Assembly (NCBI GenBank): GCA_964237235.1
Contig: CAXSGY010000004.1
Coordinates: forward strand, 193,702-257,701
Origin: GCA-002050365 sp964237235
GTDB taxonomy: Bacteria; Acidobacteriota; Blastocatellia; Pyrinomonadales; Pyrinomonadaceae
Direction: 5' to 3'
Length of the DNA: 64,000 nucleotides
In this document: one piece after another, positions 36,350 through 45,021 of the stretch
How positions within the stretch are numbered: position 1 is the first letter of the stretch
Layout: each line of letters begins with the position of its first letter
Notes under the pieces: generated by a model
Database searches by the model: none
Told to the model about the DNA's origin: nothing
What the model saw: the letters and a program-made list of their open reading frames with translations, nothing else
Made by a program: the position numbers and the translations under genes

Positions 36350-37381
36350 TCAGCTCAGAATATTTTCCAAAATCCGCAGCGTCGTTTCAATATCGGAGCG
36401 CGAAACGTCGCAGTGCGTCACCATCCTGATCGCCTTGCCGAACGGAATCGCCAGAACGTCGTTCGCCTTTAATTCGGCGATGATTTCGGCTGACGTTTTG
36501 CCCGTTTCGGAAACATCGAAAATGACGATGTTCGTCTGCACTCGTTCCGCGTCAATCGCCACACCGCGCAAATTTGCCGCGCCTTCCGCCAGACGTTTTG
36601 CGTTTTCGTGATCTATATGAAGACGCTTCGGCGATTCTGTCAAAGCGATCAAACCGGCGGCTGCCAAAATTCCGACTTGCCGCATTCCGCCGCCGAAACG
36701 CTTGCGCCAAACTCTGGCTTCTGCGATAAAATCCTTCGTCCCCAAAAGCATCGAACCGACCGGCGCGCCCAGACCTTTGGAAAGACAAAACTGCACCGAA
36801 TCGCAATTTTTGGAAAGATTTTCGACCGTCTCGTTTTGTGCGACTGCCGAATTAAAAATCCGCGCGCCGTCCAGATGAACGGGCAAATTTAATTGACGCG
36901 CCTGGTCGCAAATTTCCCGCGTTTGTTCCGCGCTCATCACGCTGCCGCCGCCGAAATTATGCGTATTTTCGAGACAAATCAAACCGGTCGGACAAGCGTA
37001 ATACGGCTGATTTCGATGAATCGCCGCTTCGATTTCCGCCCACGCGAGCATTCCGTTATCGTTCGCCGCGCGGACGGCGCGAACCGTTACGCCCGAAGCG
37101 ATTGCCGGCGTTCCCATCTCCCAATTCAAAATATGCCCGCGCTCTTCGACGATAATTTCGTCGCCCAATTTTGTGTGCAGTTTAACGGCAATCTGATTGC
37201 CCATCGAGCCGGTCGGCACGAACAGCGCGGCTTCTTTGCCGAAAATTTCGGCGGCGCGTTCCTGTAAAAAATTAACGGTCGCGTCTTCACCGTAGACATC
37301 GTCGCCGACTTCCGCGTCCGCCATCGCGCGGCGCATTTCGGCGGTCGGCTTCGTAACTGTGTCGCTTCGTAGATCAATCAT
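36350..37381 (-). CDS. ltaE: Low-specificity L-threonine aldolase
   Basis: 343 aa. A PLP enzyme cleaving threonine or allo-threonine to glycine and acetaldehyde. MIDLRSDTVTKPTAEMRRAM is the family start; VGDDVYGEDATVN, HLDGAR (D171, PLP-binding) and the Schiff-base Lys K202 in FCLSKGLGAPVGS are present. The length is normal. It heads a pair with the membrane protein at 35817. Confidence 0.95.
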   Translation of the reverse strand: MIDLRSDTVTKPTAEMRRAMADAEVGDDVYGEDATVNFLQERAAEIFGKEAALFVPTGSMGNQIAVKLHTKLGDEIIVEERGHILNWEMGTPAIASGVTVRAVRAANDNGMLAWAEIEAAIHRNQPYYACPTGLICLENTHNFGGGSVMSAEQTREICDQARQLNLPVHLDGARIFNSAVAQNETVENLSKNCDSVQFCLSKGLGAPVGSMLLGTKDFIAEARVWRKRFGGGMRQVGILAAAGLIALTESPKRLHIDHENAKRLAEGAANLRGVAIDAERVQTNIVIFDVSETGKTSAEIIAELKANDVLAIPFGKAIRMVTHCDVSRSDIETTLRILENILS

Positions 37382-37454
37382 TTTTAATAATAGACGGCTC
37401 TTACAATTCGATTATTTCCTGCATATTTTTTGTAAAAGATTACAAACTTTGCTT

Positions 37455-37994
37455 TCATTTTACGGCTTTCGGCATAACTTTTTCGATTTCCTTTCGCAGA
37501 ATCTTCGCGTCAACTCGACCGTTCTTTTGAAAGACGAGTTTGCCGTTTGCGTCGAAAAGTAAAGTCAGAGGATAAACGTCGGGAAATTTCGGCGCGATTT
37601 GGCGGACGGCTTTGGCGATTTCGCGGCGACCGCGAATGTCGATTAAATACGAAGGCATCGTCGAATCGTAATCCTTCAAAAATTCGGGAACGCGCGTCTC
37701 AATCAAGGCGAAATCGTCAACCGAAACGACGTAAAAATTTAAGCCTTTAGCGCGAAAATCCCGGTCAATTTCGACGAGTTCGGGAAATTCCGAATGACAC
37801 GGACCGCACCACGTCGCCCAGAAATTTATCAGAACCGGTTTTTTATCCGCCGGTTTAGCGAGCGATTTCAATTCTTCGCCCGTGATTTTTTTTGTTTCGG
37901 TAATCGTTTTTAATTTCGATTCCTGCGCGAAAATCGTCGCCGCGAAGACGCACAGGAAAAGCGCAAAGAACTGTTTGGAAAAATTTTGAATCAT
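37455..37994 (-). CDS. TlpA-like thiol-disulfide oxidoreductase
   Basis: 179 aa. N-terminal signal sequence (QFFALFLCVFAATIFAQ), then a thioredoxin fold with NFWATWCGPCHSEFPEL, active-site C63 and C66. Such proteins act in the periplasm, either reducing disulfides during cytochrome c maturation or in redox stress. The insert EFLKDYDSTMPSYLIDI and a cis-Pro region (DVYPLTLLFDANGKLV) are as in TlpA/ResA. There are no cytochrome genes nearby. Confidence 0.9.
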   Translation of the reverse strand: MIQNFSKQFFALFLCVFAATIFAQESKLKTITETKKITGEELKSLAKPADKKPVLINFWATWCGPCHSEFPELVEIDRDFRAKGLNFYVVSVDDFALIETRVPEFLKDYDSTMPSYLIDIRGRREIAKAVRQIAPKFPDVYPLTLLFDANGKLVFQKNGRVDAKILRKEIEKVMPKAVK

Positions 37995-38061
37995 CTTTTT
38001 ATTTCACGGCTCTCGATTGATAGCCATTACTTCTCTCTTCAACTGTTCACTATCAACTGTC

Positions 38062-38121
38062 AACTATTCACTATCAAAATAGGGAAACCTTTTAACAATG
38101 GATAATTAATAGTGAATAGTT
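38062..38121. repeat. Palindrome with AACTGTTCACTATC-type tandem words
   Basis: Perfect 13 bp arms (38062-38074 and 38109-38121, AACTATTCACTAT) preceded by related words AACTGTTCACTATCAACTGT from 38041. It fills the gap between the TlpA-like gene and the zinc-finger gene. Confidence 0.7.
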
Positions 38122-38161
38122 AAAATCCTCGCAACGCGAATGTTGATTTTCGCGCGGAGTT

Positions 38162-38434
38162 TTATTGCGTCGGCAGCGTTTCGTAAAACTGATCGTCAAC
38201 GTAGCAATAGCCCCAATCTTCGCCCGGCTCAAACGATTTGATAATCGGGTGCGCGGTCTGGTGAAAATGTTTCGTCGCGTGTTTATTTTTTGAAGAATCG
38301 CAGCAGCCGACGTGACCACAAGTTTCGCAAAGGCGCAGATGAACCCAGTCGTCGCCTGTTTTCAAACAATCTTCGCAGCCGTCCGCGCTCGGCGTAACCG
38401 CTTTGATTTCTTTTAGATGTTCGCAACCGTTCAT
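38162..38434 (-). CDS. UBP-type zinc finger protein
   Basis: 90 aa from ATG at 38434, chosen because GGAG lies about 9 nt upstream; the frame is open upstream but into the next gene. The whole protein is a UBP-type zinc finger: CEHL, CEDCLKTGDDWVHLRLCETCG, HVGCCDSSKNKHATKHF, ending in GEDWGYCYVDDQF. In eukaryotes the fold binds ubiquitin C-termini; bacterial stand-alone versions are of unknown role. It follows the FMN-reductase gene. Confidence 0.88.
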   Translation of the reverse strand: MNGCEHLKEIKAVTPSADGCEDCLKTGDDWVHLRLCETCGHVGCCDSSKNKHATKHFHQTAHPIIKSFEPGEDWGYCYVDDQFYETLPTQ

Positions 38435-38516
38435 AAATTTTTCTCCATCATTAATTTTAGATTTTCCGAATATTACTTTCATTCGATTGAGCTTTAATCG
38501 ACATTTTTTAATTTTA

Positions 38517-39128
38517 CTATCCGGCTTCTTCGACGACTTCGATTTCGCCGTGCGTTTTCCGCAGAATATCAACGAGCGACGCGCCCAATTCTTCGAGAAT
38601 TTTCTTCATTTTTTCGTCAGACATTTCCGCGCCGTTGCCGTCGAACATTTTAGACACATTGGCGACGGCAATCTCCGACGGCAGAACATTGACGAACATA
38701 ATCGTCAAAACCGTTCGCAAATGTCCGAGACAGCGCAGACCGCCGAACGCGCCCGGCGATTCGGTCATAATCGCGGCGGCTTTGCCTTTGAAAACTTCGA
38801 CCATTCCGTAATCGTCCGATTTACGCGAAGCCCAATCAATCGCGTTTTTCAACGCGCCCGGAAGCGAGCCGTTGTATTCGGGCGAGCAAATCAAAAAACC
38901 CTCGCTTTCGCCCAAGAGTTTTTGAAACGCGAGCGCGTTCTCGCCGAAGCCTTCGCGTTCGTGTAAATCCTGGTCGTAAATCGGCATCGGATAATCGCGC
39001 AAATCAACAAATGTTACGTCCGCGCCCGCGTCCGCCGCGCCCTTCATCGCCGTTCTGACGACGCGCTTGCTAAATGAATTTTCGCGGAGACTTCCCGCAA
39101 ACGCTAAAATTTTCGGTTTTTTTGCCAT
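38517..39128 (-). CDS. NADPH-dependent FMN reductase family flavoprotein
   Basis: 203 aa. Flavodoxin-like fold with the FMN-phosphate loop AFAGSLRENSFSKRVV and ICSPEYNGSLPGALKNAIDW, which binds the isoalloxazine ring. These proteins reduce quinones, azo dyes or chromate using NADPH. The acidic C-terminal tail (HGEIEVVEEAG) is family-variable. It is upstream of and same-strand as the UBP finger gene. Confidence 0.92.
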   Translation of the reverse strand: MAKKPKILAFAGSLRENSFSKRVVRTAMKGAADAGADVTFVDLRDYPMPIYDQDLHEREGFGENALAFQKLLGESEGFLICSPEYNGSLPGALKNAIDWASRKSDDYGMVEVFKGKAAAIMTESPGAFGGLRCLGHLRTVLTIMFVNVLPSEIAVANVSKMFDGNGAEMSDEKMKKILEELGASLVDILRKTHGEIEVVEEAG

Positions 39129-39239
39129 ATCTGACTTCTCTTTTTCATTTTAATATTCGGACAGGAAAAGTTTGCCACGAACGCAGTGAAAACTCCAATT
39201 ACTTGTTTTTCGCGGCGCGGCGCATTAACATTGCCGTTG

Positions 39240-39482
39240 ATGGAAGAGGCATTTTACAAATGGATTTTTGAATCAATCGGCGGGTTGATTTTGATCGGCT
39301 TCGGCTTGAGCCTGTTCGGTCAATCGGTGATTTACAAATCAAAAGGCGAGCCGCTAAAAAAATGGTTTTTGTGGGGAACGCTCAGTTTGATCGTCGTCAA
39401 TGCCGGAATCTGCGTGTTCGGCGACGCGGTGAAAACCCGTCTGCAATATGAAAATTTGGAAATTCGCGCCAAACAAAAATGA
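39240..39482 (+). CDS. Small two-helix membrane protein coupled to a gamma-carbonic-anhydrase gene
   Basis: 80 aa from ATG at 39240 (an in-frame start at 39186 would add 18 residues of poor character). Two membrane helices: IGGLILIGFGLSLFGQSVIY and FLWGTLSLIVVNAGICVFG, with a basic loop between. Its TGA overlaps the ATG of the next gene (ATGA at 39479-39482), which implies coupled translation. Function unknown. Confidence 0.7.
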   Translation: MEEAFYKWIFESIGGLILIGFGLSLFGQSVIYKSKGEPLKKWFLWGTLSLIVVNAGICVFGDAVKTRLQYENLEIRAKQK

Positions 39483-39985
39483 TCGAATCGTTCCGAAATC
39501 AGCACCCGAAAATTCACGCAACGGCTTTTGTCGCCGACGACGCAATCATCCTCGGCGACGTTGAAATCGGCGCGGAATCGAGCGTTTGGTTCGGTTCGAT
39601 TCTGCGTGGCGACGTTAATTTTATCCGCATCGGCGAGCGGACGAACATTCAGGACGGCACGATCATCCACGTTTCGCGTGACGCGCATTCGACCGTTTTG
39701 GAAAACGAAATCACCGTCGGACACCGCGTCACCCTGCACGGCTGTCACATCGAATCGAATTGTTTGATCGGCATCGGCGCGATTGTTCTCGACGGCGTGC
39801 GCGTCGGCGCAAATTCGCTCGTCGCGGCGGGCAGTTTAATAACGCCGAACACCGTTATTCCGCCGCGCTCGCTCGTGATGGGCAGTCCGGCGAAAGTCAA
39901 GCGCGAATTGTCGGACGCGGAAGTCGAAGATTTGCAAAAATTCTGGCGCAACTATGTCGAATTGAGCCGCGCGTATCGAAAATAA
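39479..39985 (+). CDS. Gamma carbonic anhydrase family protein
   Basis: 168 aa. Left-handed beta-helix of hexapeptide repeats (ADDAIILGDVEIGAESSVWF, GSILRGDVNFIRIG) with the GERTNIQDGTIIHVSRD block and the histidines of the zinc site (H in IIHV, GHRVTLHGC). Homologues hydrate CO2 or have lost activity (YrdA/PaaY type). Translation is probably coupled to the small membrane protein upstream. Confidence 0.9.
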   Translation: MIESFRNQHPKIHATAFVADDAIILGDVEIGAESSVWFGSILRGDVNFIRIGERTNIQDGTIIHVSRDAHSTVLENEITVGHRVTLHGCHIESNCLIGIGAIVLDGVRVGANSLVAAGSLITPNTVIPPRSLVMGSPAKVKRELSDAEVEDLQKFWRNYVELSRAYRK

Positions 39986-40175
39986 TTGGAACCACCGGCG
40001 CGAAGCGTCGTTGCTTGCCGGTGAAGCGCAACGGCGCGGAATACTTCGCGGTGAAAATAAAGCCGAATTTACGCAAAGGCTTTTTCGCTTTGAAGCGATT
40101 CTCCCAGGTCAGCAACGATACTTCGCCCACCAGTCGTTTTAATCGCCAAATTTCGCAATTTGGTTTATGCTTAAC

Positions 40176-40217
40176 AGACGCGCCTTTTCGGGATGACAAT
40201 CTTGCGCGTCTTTATTT
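40176..40217 (+). terminator. Possible terminator
   Basis: 8 bp stem AGACGCGC (40176-40183) with GCGCGTCT (40204-40211), 20 nt loop, then TTATTTTT. It lies 190 bp after the carbonic-anhydrase-like gene and just before the next ribosome site. Confidence 0.5.
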
Positions 40218-40246
40218 TTCATAAAATTTCAGGAGAAAAATTTTTA

Positions 40247-40984
40247 ATGCGAAATTTTTTCGCCGATTTCCGGCGCGTGATCGGCTTTACGATTATCACA
40301 TTGGTTTTCGCTTTGTCCGCGCTCGCGCAGGCAAATTTTACGGGCGCGACCGAAGGCACGAAGACCGACGCGGAAGCCGCCAAAGCACAATTGAGCGAGG
40401 ACGCAATTAACGCCAAAAACGAATTCGGCGTTTTCGGCGGATTCGCGCCCGATATTCCGCGCCTGTTCAGCGGTTCGCGCCGTTCGTCTTACGGCGAAAT
40501 TGATTTTCGATATTCCCGGCGTTTGGCGACGAGCAAAAATCTCGCCATCAAATATCAGATTGACTTCGTTCCCTTGGCAATCGTCAGATATCCCGCCGAC
40601 CGCATCGTTCGCACTTCGCCGACGACGTTCGCCACCGACCGTTCGCGCCAGACCGCTTACGCCGTCGGCTTAACGCCCGCGAGCTTTCAGTTAAATTTTC
40701 GCCGTCGAACAAAAATTCAGCCGTTTATCACGGCGGGCGCGGGGCTGCTTATTTTCGGCAAAAAAATTCCCGATGACCGCAGCCCGATTCGTCCCGATCA
40801 GGTCGGCAGACGGCTTAATTTCACGCCGTTCTTCGGCGGCGGCGCGGAATTTTTAACCGACGACGGACGCGCTTTTACGGTCGGTTTCAAATTTCATCAT
40901 ATCTCGAACAATTCGACCGCGAGAATCAATCCGGGCTTCGACCAAAATTATTTTTACGTCGGCTATACGTTCAAGAAATTTTAA
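40247..40984 (+). CDS. PagL-like acyloxyacyl hydrolase / outer-membrane protein
   Basis: 245 aa from ATG at 40247 with AGGAG 11 nt upstream. Signal peptide (VIGFTIITLVFALSALAQA). The rest alternates like a small outer-membrane beta-barrel ending in Phe. The segment FKFHHISNNSTARINPGFD carries the H-x-S (H218, S220) and N-x-G features of the lipid A 3-O-deacylase PagL. PagL-like enzymes remodel lipid A at the cell surface; a generic barrel is the alternative. Confidence 0.75.
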   Translation: MRNFFADFRRVIGFTIITLVFALSALAQANFTGATEGTKTDAEAAKAQLSEDAINAKNEFGVFGGFAPDIPRLFSGSRRSSYGEIDFRYSRRLATSKNLAIKYQIDFVPLAIVRYPADRIVRTSPTTFATDRSRQTAYAVGLTPASFQLNFRRRTKIQPFITAGAGLLIFGKKIPDDRSPIRPDQVGRRLNFTPFFGGGAEFLTDDGRAFTVGFKFHHISNNSTARINPGFDQNYFYVGYTFKKF

Positions 40985-40986
40985 TT

Positions 40987-41091
40987 AAAGAGGAAAAAGG
41001 GAAAAAGAGAAAAAGTTTATTCATCTGAGACTTTCACGCTTTTTCCCTTTTTCCCTTTTTTCCTTTTCCACTTTTTCCCTTTTCCACTTTT
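40987..41091. repeat. Purine/pyrimidine palindrome upstream of hisS
   Basis: An A/G-rich arm (40987-41015, GGAAAAAGGGAAAAAG words) faces a long C/T-rich arm (about 41037-41091, CTTTTTCCC words). It forms a long imperfect hairpin ending 6 nt before the hisS ATG, so hisS has no normal ribosome site there. Confidence 0.7.
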
Positions 41092-41096
41092 AACCA

Positions 41097-42647
41097 ATGT
41101 CAGCCAAAACAAATCCGGCGCGCGGAATGCGCGATTTTTTACCGTCCGACGTTCGCAAGCGCAATTACGTCATCAACATCATCAAGGAAGTTTACGAATC
41201 ATACGGCTTTGAACCGCTCGAAACGCCGTCGGTCGAAAACCTCGAAACATTAACCGGCAAATACGGCGAAGAAGGCAATCAGTTGATCTTCAAAATCCTC
41301 AAACGCGGCGAAAAATTGCAGGAAGAATTAAACGCCGGACAAATCAAAAACGAAAACGAATTGTCCGATCTGGCTCTGCGCTACGATTTAACCGTTCCGC
41401 TCGCGCGCGTCGTCGCCAACCACAAAAACGATCTGCCGAAATTCTTCAAACGCTACCAAATCCAACCCGTCTGGCGCGCCGACCGCCCGGCGCGCGGGCG
41501 TTATCGGGAATTTTATCAATGCGACGTTGACGCAATCGGTTCGAGTTCTATGATGGTCGAAGCGGAATTGATTTCGGCGGTTTGTGAGATTTTGGAGAGA
41601 TTTGGATTTAAGGATTTTACAATTCGTATAAATCATCGAGAAATACTTTTTGCGTTACTGCGCTCTTCTGGGATTCCTGAGGAGAAACACTTTGATGCAT
41701 TAGTAGCGTTAGACAAAATAGACAAAATTGGGCGTATCGGCGTTGAAAATGAATTGGCTGAACGTGGAATCTCAGACACGGCAAATAAGAGATTAATTAC
41801 TGCTATGGAATTTTTCATCAAAGATATTTCAGTTAAATCTTTGACGGGAAAGGAAAAGTTAGAAGTTTTAGAGTTATTAAAATTAGACAATAAAGTTGAA
41901 AGTGAAAAATATAAAACTCTTGAAAGTCTTCGATCATCTTTCAAAGAACATGGCAAATCTGATGAAGAAACAATCGAAACTGTAGTCAAAGAGATTACTG
42001 ACTTTATCGCTACTGGCAATGCTTTCATAGAAATTAATTCCCTACTTGTTGATGATGAAAAAGGTTTGGCAGCCAAATCACAACTTGAAAGGATATGGAA
42101 GTTTTCAATGCTTCGTTATTCAGGATTACGAATAAAATTTGATCCGAGTCTTGCGCGTGGTTTGTCATACTACACGGGCGCGATTTTTGAAATAAATGTG
42201 GGAAAAGAAATAGGTTCAATCGGCGGCGGCGGGCGTTATGACGGCTTAATCGGAATGTTCGGCAAGGAGCAAATTCCGGCGTGCGGTTTCAGCTTGGGAC
42301 TCGAACGCATTCTCGTCGTGATGGAAGAACGCGGAATGTTTCCGCCGGAATTGTCGGACAGCTCGGCTGATGTAATGGTAACGATTTGGAACGAAGACGC
42401 AATCGGCGAATCGCTTAAGCTCGCGGCTGAATTGCGCTCGCAAAATTTGCGCGTTCTCGTTTATCCCGAAGCGGACAAACTCGGCAAACAATTCAAATAT
42501 GCCGATTCGATAAAAATCCCGTTCGTCTGCGTCTTGGGCGAATCGGAACTCGCCGATAATAAAGTAACACTCAAAAATCTAAGCACGGGCGAACAGGAAA
42601 CGGTTGCGCGTGAAGACATTTCGGGAAAAATCAAATTGGACAAATAA
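41097..42647 (+). CDS. hisS: Histidyl-tRNA synthetase
   Basis: 516 aa, long for a bacterial HisRS. Class II motifs: GMRDFLP and ALRYDLTVPLARVVA, motif 2 RADRPARGRYREFYQCDVDA, the histidine loop LARGLSYYTGAIFE, and motif 3 GGGGRYDGLIGMFG with CGFSLGLERI. A C-terminal anticodon-binding domain follows (VLVYPEADKLGKQFKYAD). The region encoding residues about 165-370 is visibly AT-rich with different codon use: bases 41881-41940 have 15 G/C of 60 against 31 of 60 at 41401-41460. This suggests replacement of the insertion domain by recombination. The frame is intact throughout. The next gene starts 2 nt after the stop. Confidence 0.95.
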   Translation: MSAKTNPARGMRDFLPSDVRKRNYVINIIKEVYESYGFEPLETPSVENLETLTGKYGEEGNQLIFKILKRGEKLQEELNAGQIKNENELSDLALRYDLTVPLARVVANHKNDLPKFFKRYQIQPVWRADRPARGRYREFYQCDVDAIGSSSMMVEAELISAVCEILERFGFKDFTIRINHREILFALLRSSGIPEEKHFDALVALDKIDKIGRIGVENELAERGISDTANKRLITAMEFFIKDISVKSLTGKEKLEVLELLKLDNKVESEKYKTLESLRSSFKEHGKSDEETIETVVKEITDFIATGNAFIEINSLLVDDEKGLAAKSQLERIWKFSMLRYSGLRIKFDPSLARGLSYYTGAIFEINVGKEIGSIGGGGRYDGLIGMFGKEQIPACGFSLGLERILVVMEERGMFPPELSDSSADVMVTIWNEDAIGESLKLAAELRSQNLRVLVYPEADKLGKQFKYADSIKIPFVCVLGESELADNKVTLKNLSTGEQETVAREDISGKIKLDK

Positions 42648-42649
42648 AA

Positions 42650-43723
42650 ATGAAGCACCAAATAACTTCGGCGCAAATCGTTTTACCGTGCGCGAATTTT
42701 AACCGTTCGCTCGAATTTTTCGTCGAGCGTTGCGGCTTTCGCGTCGAAATGATTTATCCGGCTGACGCGCCAATCGTGGCGGTGATTTCCGGTTACGGAA
42801 CGACTCTGCGGTTAGAAGAATCGAAAGAAGTTTCACCTTTGACGCTGCGGCTTGCCGGCAATTTTTCAACGCTTGCTGCCGATGCGCCGCGAGAAATTTT
42901 CTCGCCCGACGGTGTGCGAGTGATTTTTACGAACGCAGACGCGCCGGTTGAGATTCCCGACGCGGCGCAGGAATTTATCGTTTCCACGCTTGAAGGCGAA
43001 AATGTGTGGGGCGCGGGACGTGCCGGAATGCAGTATCGGGATTTGATTCCGGGCAGGTTAAGCGGCAGATTTGTCGCTTCGCATATCTCGATTCCGAAGG
43101 GCGGCGAAGTTCCCGATTACGTACACTTTCACAAAGTTCGTTTTCAGATGATTTACTGCATCGCGGGCTGGGCAAAGCTCGTTTACGAAAATCAGGGCGA
43201 ACCGTTCATAATGAACGCCGGCGACTGCGTTCTTCAGCCGCCGGAAATTCGTCACCGCGTTCTTGAATCTTCGGACCAATTTGAAGTTTTGGAAATCGGC
43301 TGTCCGGCGATTCACGAAACCTTCGCCGACCACGAATTAAATTTACCGACCGAAACGCGCGCGCCCGACAAATTTTACGGCAGACAGCAATTTCTGCATC
43401 ACATCGCCGAAAACGCCGTCTGGGAAAAATCCGAATTTGACGGACTCGAAACGCGCGATACGAAAATCGCGGAAGCGACCGGCGGTTTAGCCGACGCGCG
43501 CGTTTTTCGCGCCGTTGCCGACGCGCATTTTGCCGTTCGACATTCGGGCGAGTTTATGTTTTTCTTCGTGTTAGACGGAAATTTGCGTCTTTCCGGTGGC
43601 GGCGAGATTTATCAACTGACAAAAGCCGGAAGTTTTGTGCTGCCGAACGAAACGGAATTTCTTTTTGAAGCCGGTCAAGGACTCGAGATGATTCGCGTCA
43701 CACTTCCCGCTCCGAACGGCTGA
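42650..43723 (+). CDS. VOC domain fused to a double cupin
   Basis: 357 aa. Residues 1-120 are a glyoxalase/VOC-like half (SAQIVLPCANFNRSLEFFVE). Then come two cupin barrels: ISIPKGGEVPDYVHFHKVRF to NAGDCVLQPPEIRHRVLESS, and VRHSGEFMFFFVLDGNLRLS to the C-terminus. The metal-binding histidines (HFH, RHR) are clear in the first cupin and weaker in the second. The substrate is unknown; quercetinase-like or sugar-cupin roles are possible. It is 2 nt behind hisS and probably cotranscribed. Confidence 0.8.
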   Translation: MKHQITSAQIVLPCANFNRSLEFFVERCGFRVEMIYPADAPIVAVISGYGTTLRLEESKEVSPLTLRLAGNFSTLAADAPREIFSPDGVRVIFTNADAPVEIPDAAQEFIVSTLEGENVWGAGRAGMQYRDLIPGRLSGRFVASHISIPKGGEVPDYVHFHKVRFQMIYCIAGWAKLVYENQGEPFIMNAGDCVLQPPEIRHRVLESSDQFEVLEIGCPAIHETFADHELNLPTETRAPDKFYGRQQFLHHIAENAVWEKSEFDGLETRDTKIAEATGGLADARVFRAVADAHFAVRHSGEFMFFFVLDGNLRLSGGGEIYQLTKAGSFVLPNETEFLFEAGQGLEMIRVTLPAPNG

Positions 43724-43781
43724 AAAACGCTTTGCCGCCGATGAATGCGAAAACAGAAAAATACGGCGGCAAAAATCATAG

Positions 43782-44294
43782 TCGCAACGTTACAACCGAT
43801 ATGCGTTTAATGAATTTCGTAAATTTTCGAGCGAATTATTCGATTTTATAGACAAAAATGCGGTCGAAAAACTCGTCTTCGATTTGCGGCAAAACGGCGG
43901 CGGCGATTTCACGCGCGGGCGCGATTTTTTTATCAAGCCTTTGAAGGAGAGAAATAAATTTCTCGAGCGCGGACATCTTTTCGTTCTCGCCGGGCGCACG
44001 ACGTTTTCCGCCGGAATGACGAACACGGCGGATTTTCGCAACGATTTAAAGGCGATTATCGTCGGCGAACCGACCGGCGCGCGTCCCGTCGGTTATATGG
44101 AAAATCGCGGTTTCACGCTGCCAAATTCGCATCTTCCGGTCAGTTATTCAATCGAATTTTACAAGTTTTCCGAAACCGACACGTCCGGAATTTTGCCCGA
44201 TAAATTAATCGCGCCCGATTGGAAATCTTACACGGAAGGACGCGATGCGGCTTTGAAATGGATTTTGGCTTATCCGAAAAAAAATAATCTATGA
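43782..44294 (+). pseudogene. S41-family peptidase remnant, N-terminus missing
   Basis: The frame is open from 43782 with no credible start and translates straight into a C-terminal S41-type domain: EFRKFSSELFDFIDKNAVEK, LVFDLRQNGGGDFTRGRDF, then RTTFSAGMTNTADFRND with the catalytic-type Ser in the FSAG context. A family member would have several hundred more N-terminal residues, which would have to lie where the cupin gene is. It looks like a deletion remnant. The TGA overlaps the ATG of the next gene (ATGA), so the frame may still support translation coupling. Confidence 0.7.
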
Positions 44295-44881
44295 GCGAAC
44301 AAATTTTACAGAGTGTTTTGGATGAAGCGCGGCAATCGTTCGACGGTTACAAAAAACTCGCCGAACGAGCGTTCGAGCAAATTTCCGACGAAGAATTTTT
44401 TGCATTGATTGATGCCGAATCGAATTCGATGGCGACGATTGCCAAGCACGTCGGCGGAAATTTGCGCTCGCGCTGGACTGATTTTTTGATGAGCGACGGA
44501 GAGAAAGCCGATAGAAACCGCGACGCGGAATTTATTGCGGAAACGGATTCGCGCGTGTTCGTAATGGAAATTTGGGAAACGGGCTGGAAAGTTTTAGCTG
44601 AAACGCTTGAAAGTTTGCAAACCGAAGATTTAGGAAAAATCGTGCAGATTCGCGGCGAAGATTTTACGGTTGTTAAGGCAATCAATCGTTCGCTCGCGCA
44701 CACGGCTTATCACGTCGGGCAAATCGTTTTTCTCGCAAAACATCTGCGCGCCGCGGATTGGAAAAATTTGAGCGTTCCGAAAAATCAATCGGCGCAATTT
44801 GCGACGTGGCTCGAATCGAAAGACGACAAAGGCGATTATTTGGAGGCGACGCGAAAATTTGCGGAGGAAAATTCAAAATAA
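44291..44881 (+). CDS. DUF1572 / DinB-like protein
   Basis: 196 aa. Four-helix bundle of the DinB superfamily with the metal-site histidines in ATIAKHVGGNLRSRW and RSLAHTAYHVGQIVFLAKH. DUF1572 proteins are putative thiol-dependent metalloenzymes of unknown substrate. The start overlaps the stop of the S41 remnant. A palindromic repeat follows. Confidence 0.88.
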   Translation: MSEQILQSVLDEARQSFDGYKKLAERAFEQISDEEFFALIDAESNSMATIAKHVGGNLRSRWTDFLMSDGEKADRNRDAEFIAETDSRVFVMEIWETGWKVLAETLESLQTEDLGKIVQIRGEDFTVVKAINRSLAHTAYHVGQIVFLAKHLRAADWKNLSVPKNQSAQFATWLESKDDKGDYLEATRKFAEENSK

Positions 44882-44908
44882 TACAGCCGGGCATATTTGA
44901 ACGAAAGA

Positions 44909-44982
44909 TTTTTAGCCGCGAATAACACGAATAAACACGAATTATCTTTGAATCTAATTCGTGTTTATTCGTGGCTAAAAAT
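44909..44982. repeat. Palindromic CACGAAT-type repeat
   Basis: The arms share TTTTTAGCC and AACACGAATTA ends; one arm has an extra CACGAATAA unit. It lies between convergent genes (44881 and 45022) and could end transcription both ways. Same family as 24018-24088 and 48826-48905. Confidence 0.8.
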
Positions 44983-45021
44983 TACCGTTTTTTATGTTGC
45001 TCGATAGTTTCGTTCAAAGTT

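Noticed and set aside
39760..40224. 154-codon plus-strand frame across the carbonic-anhydrase-like gene end
   Set aside because: Out of frame with a well-supported gene and running into a non-coding gap; Arg-rich shadow.
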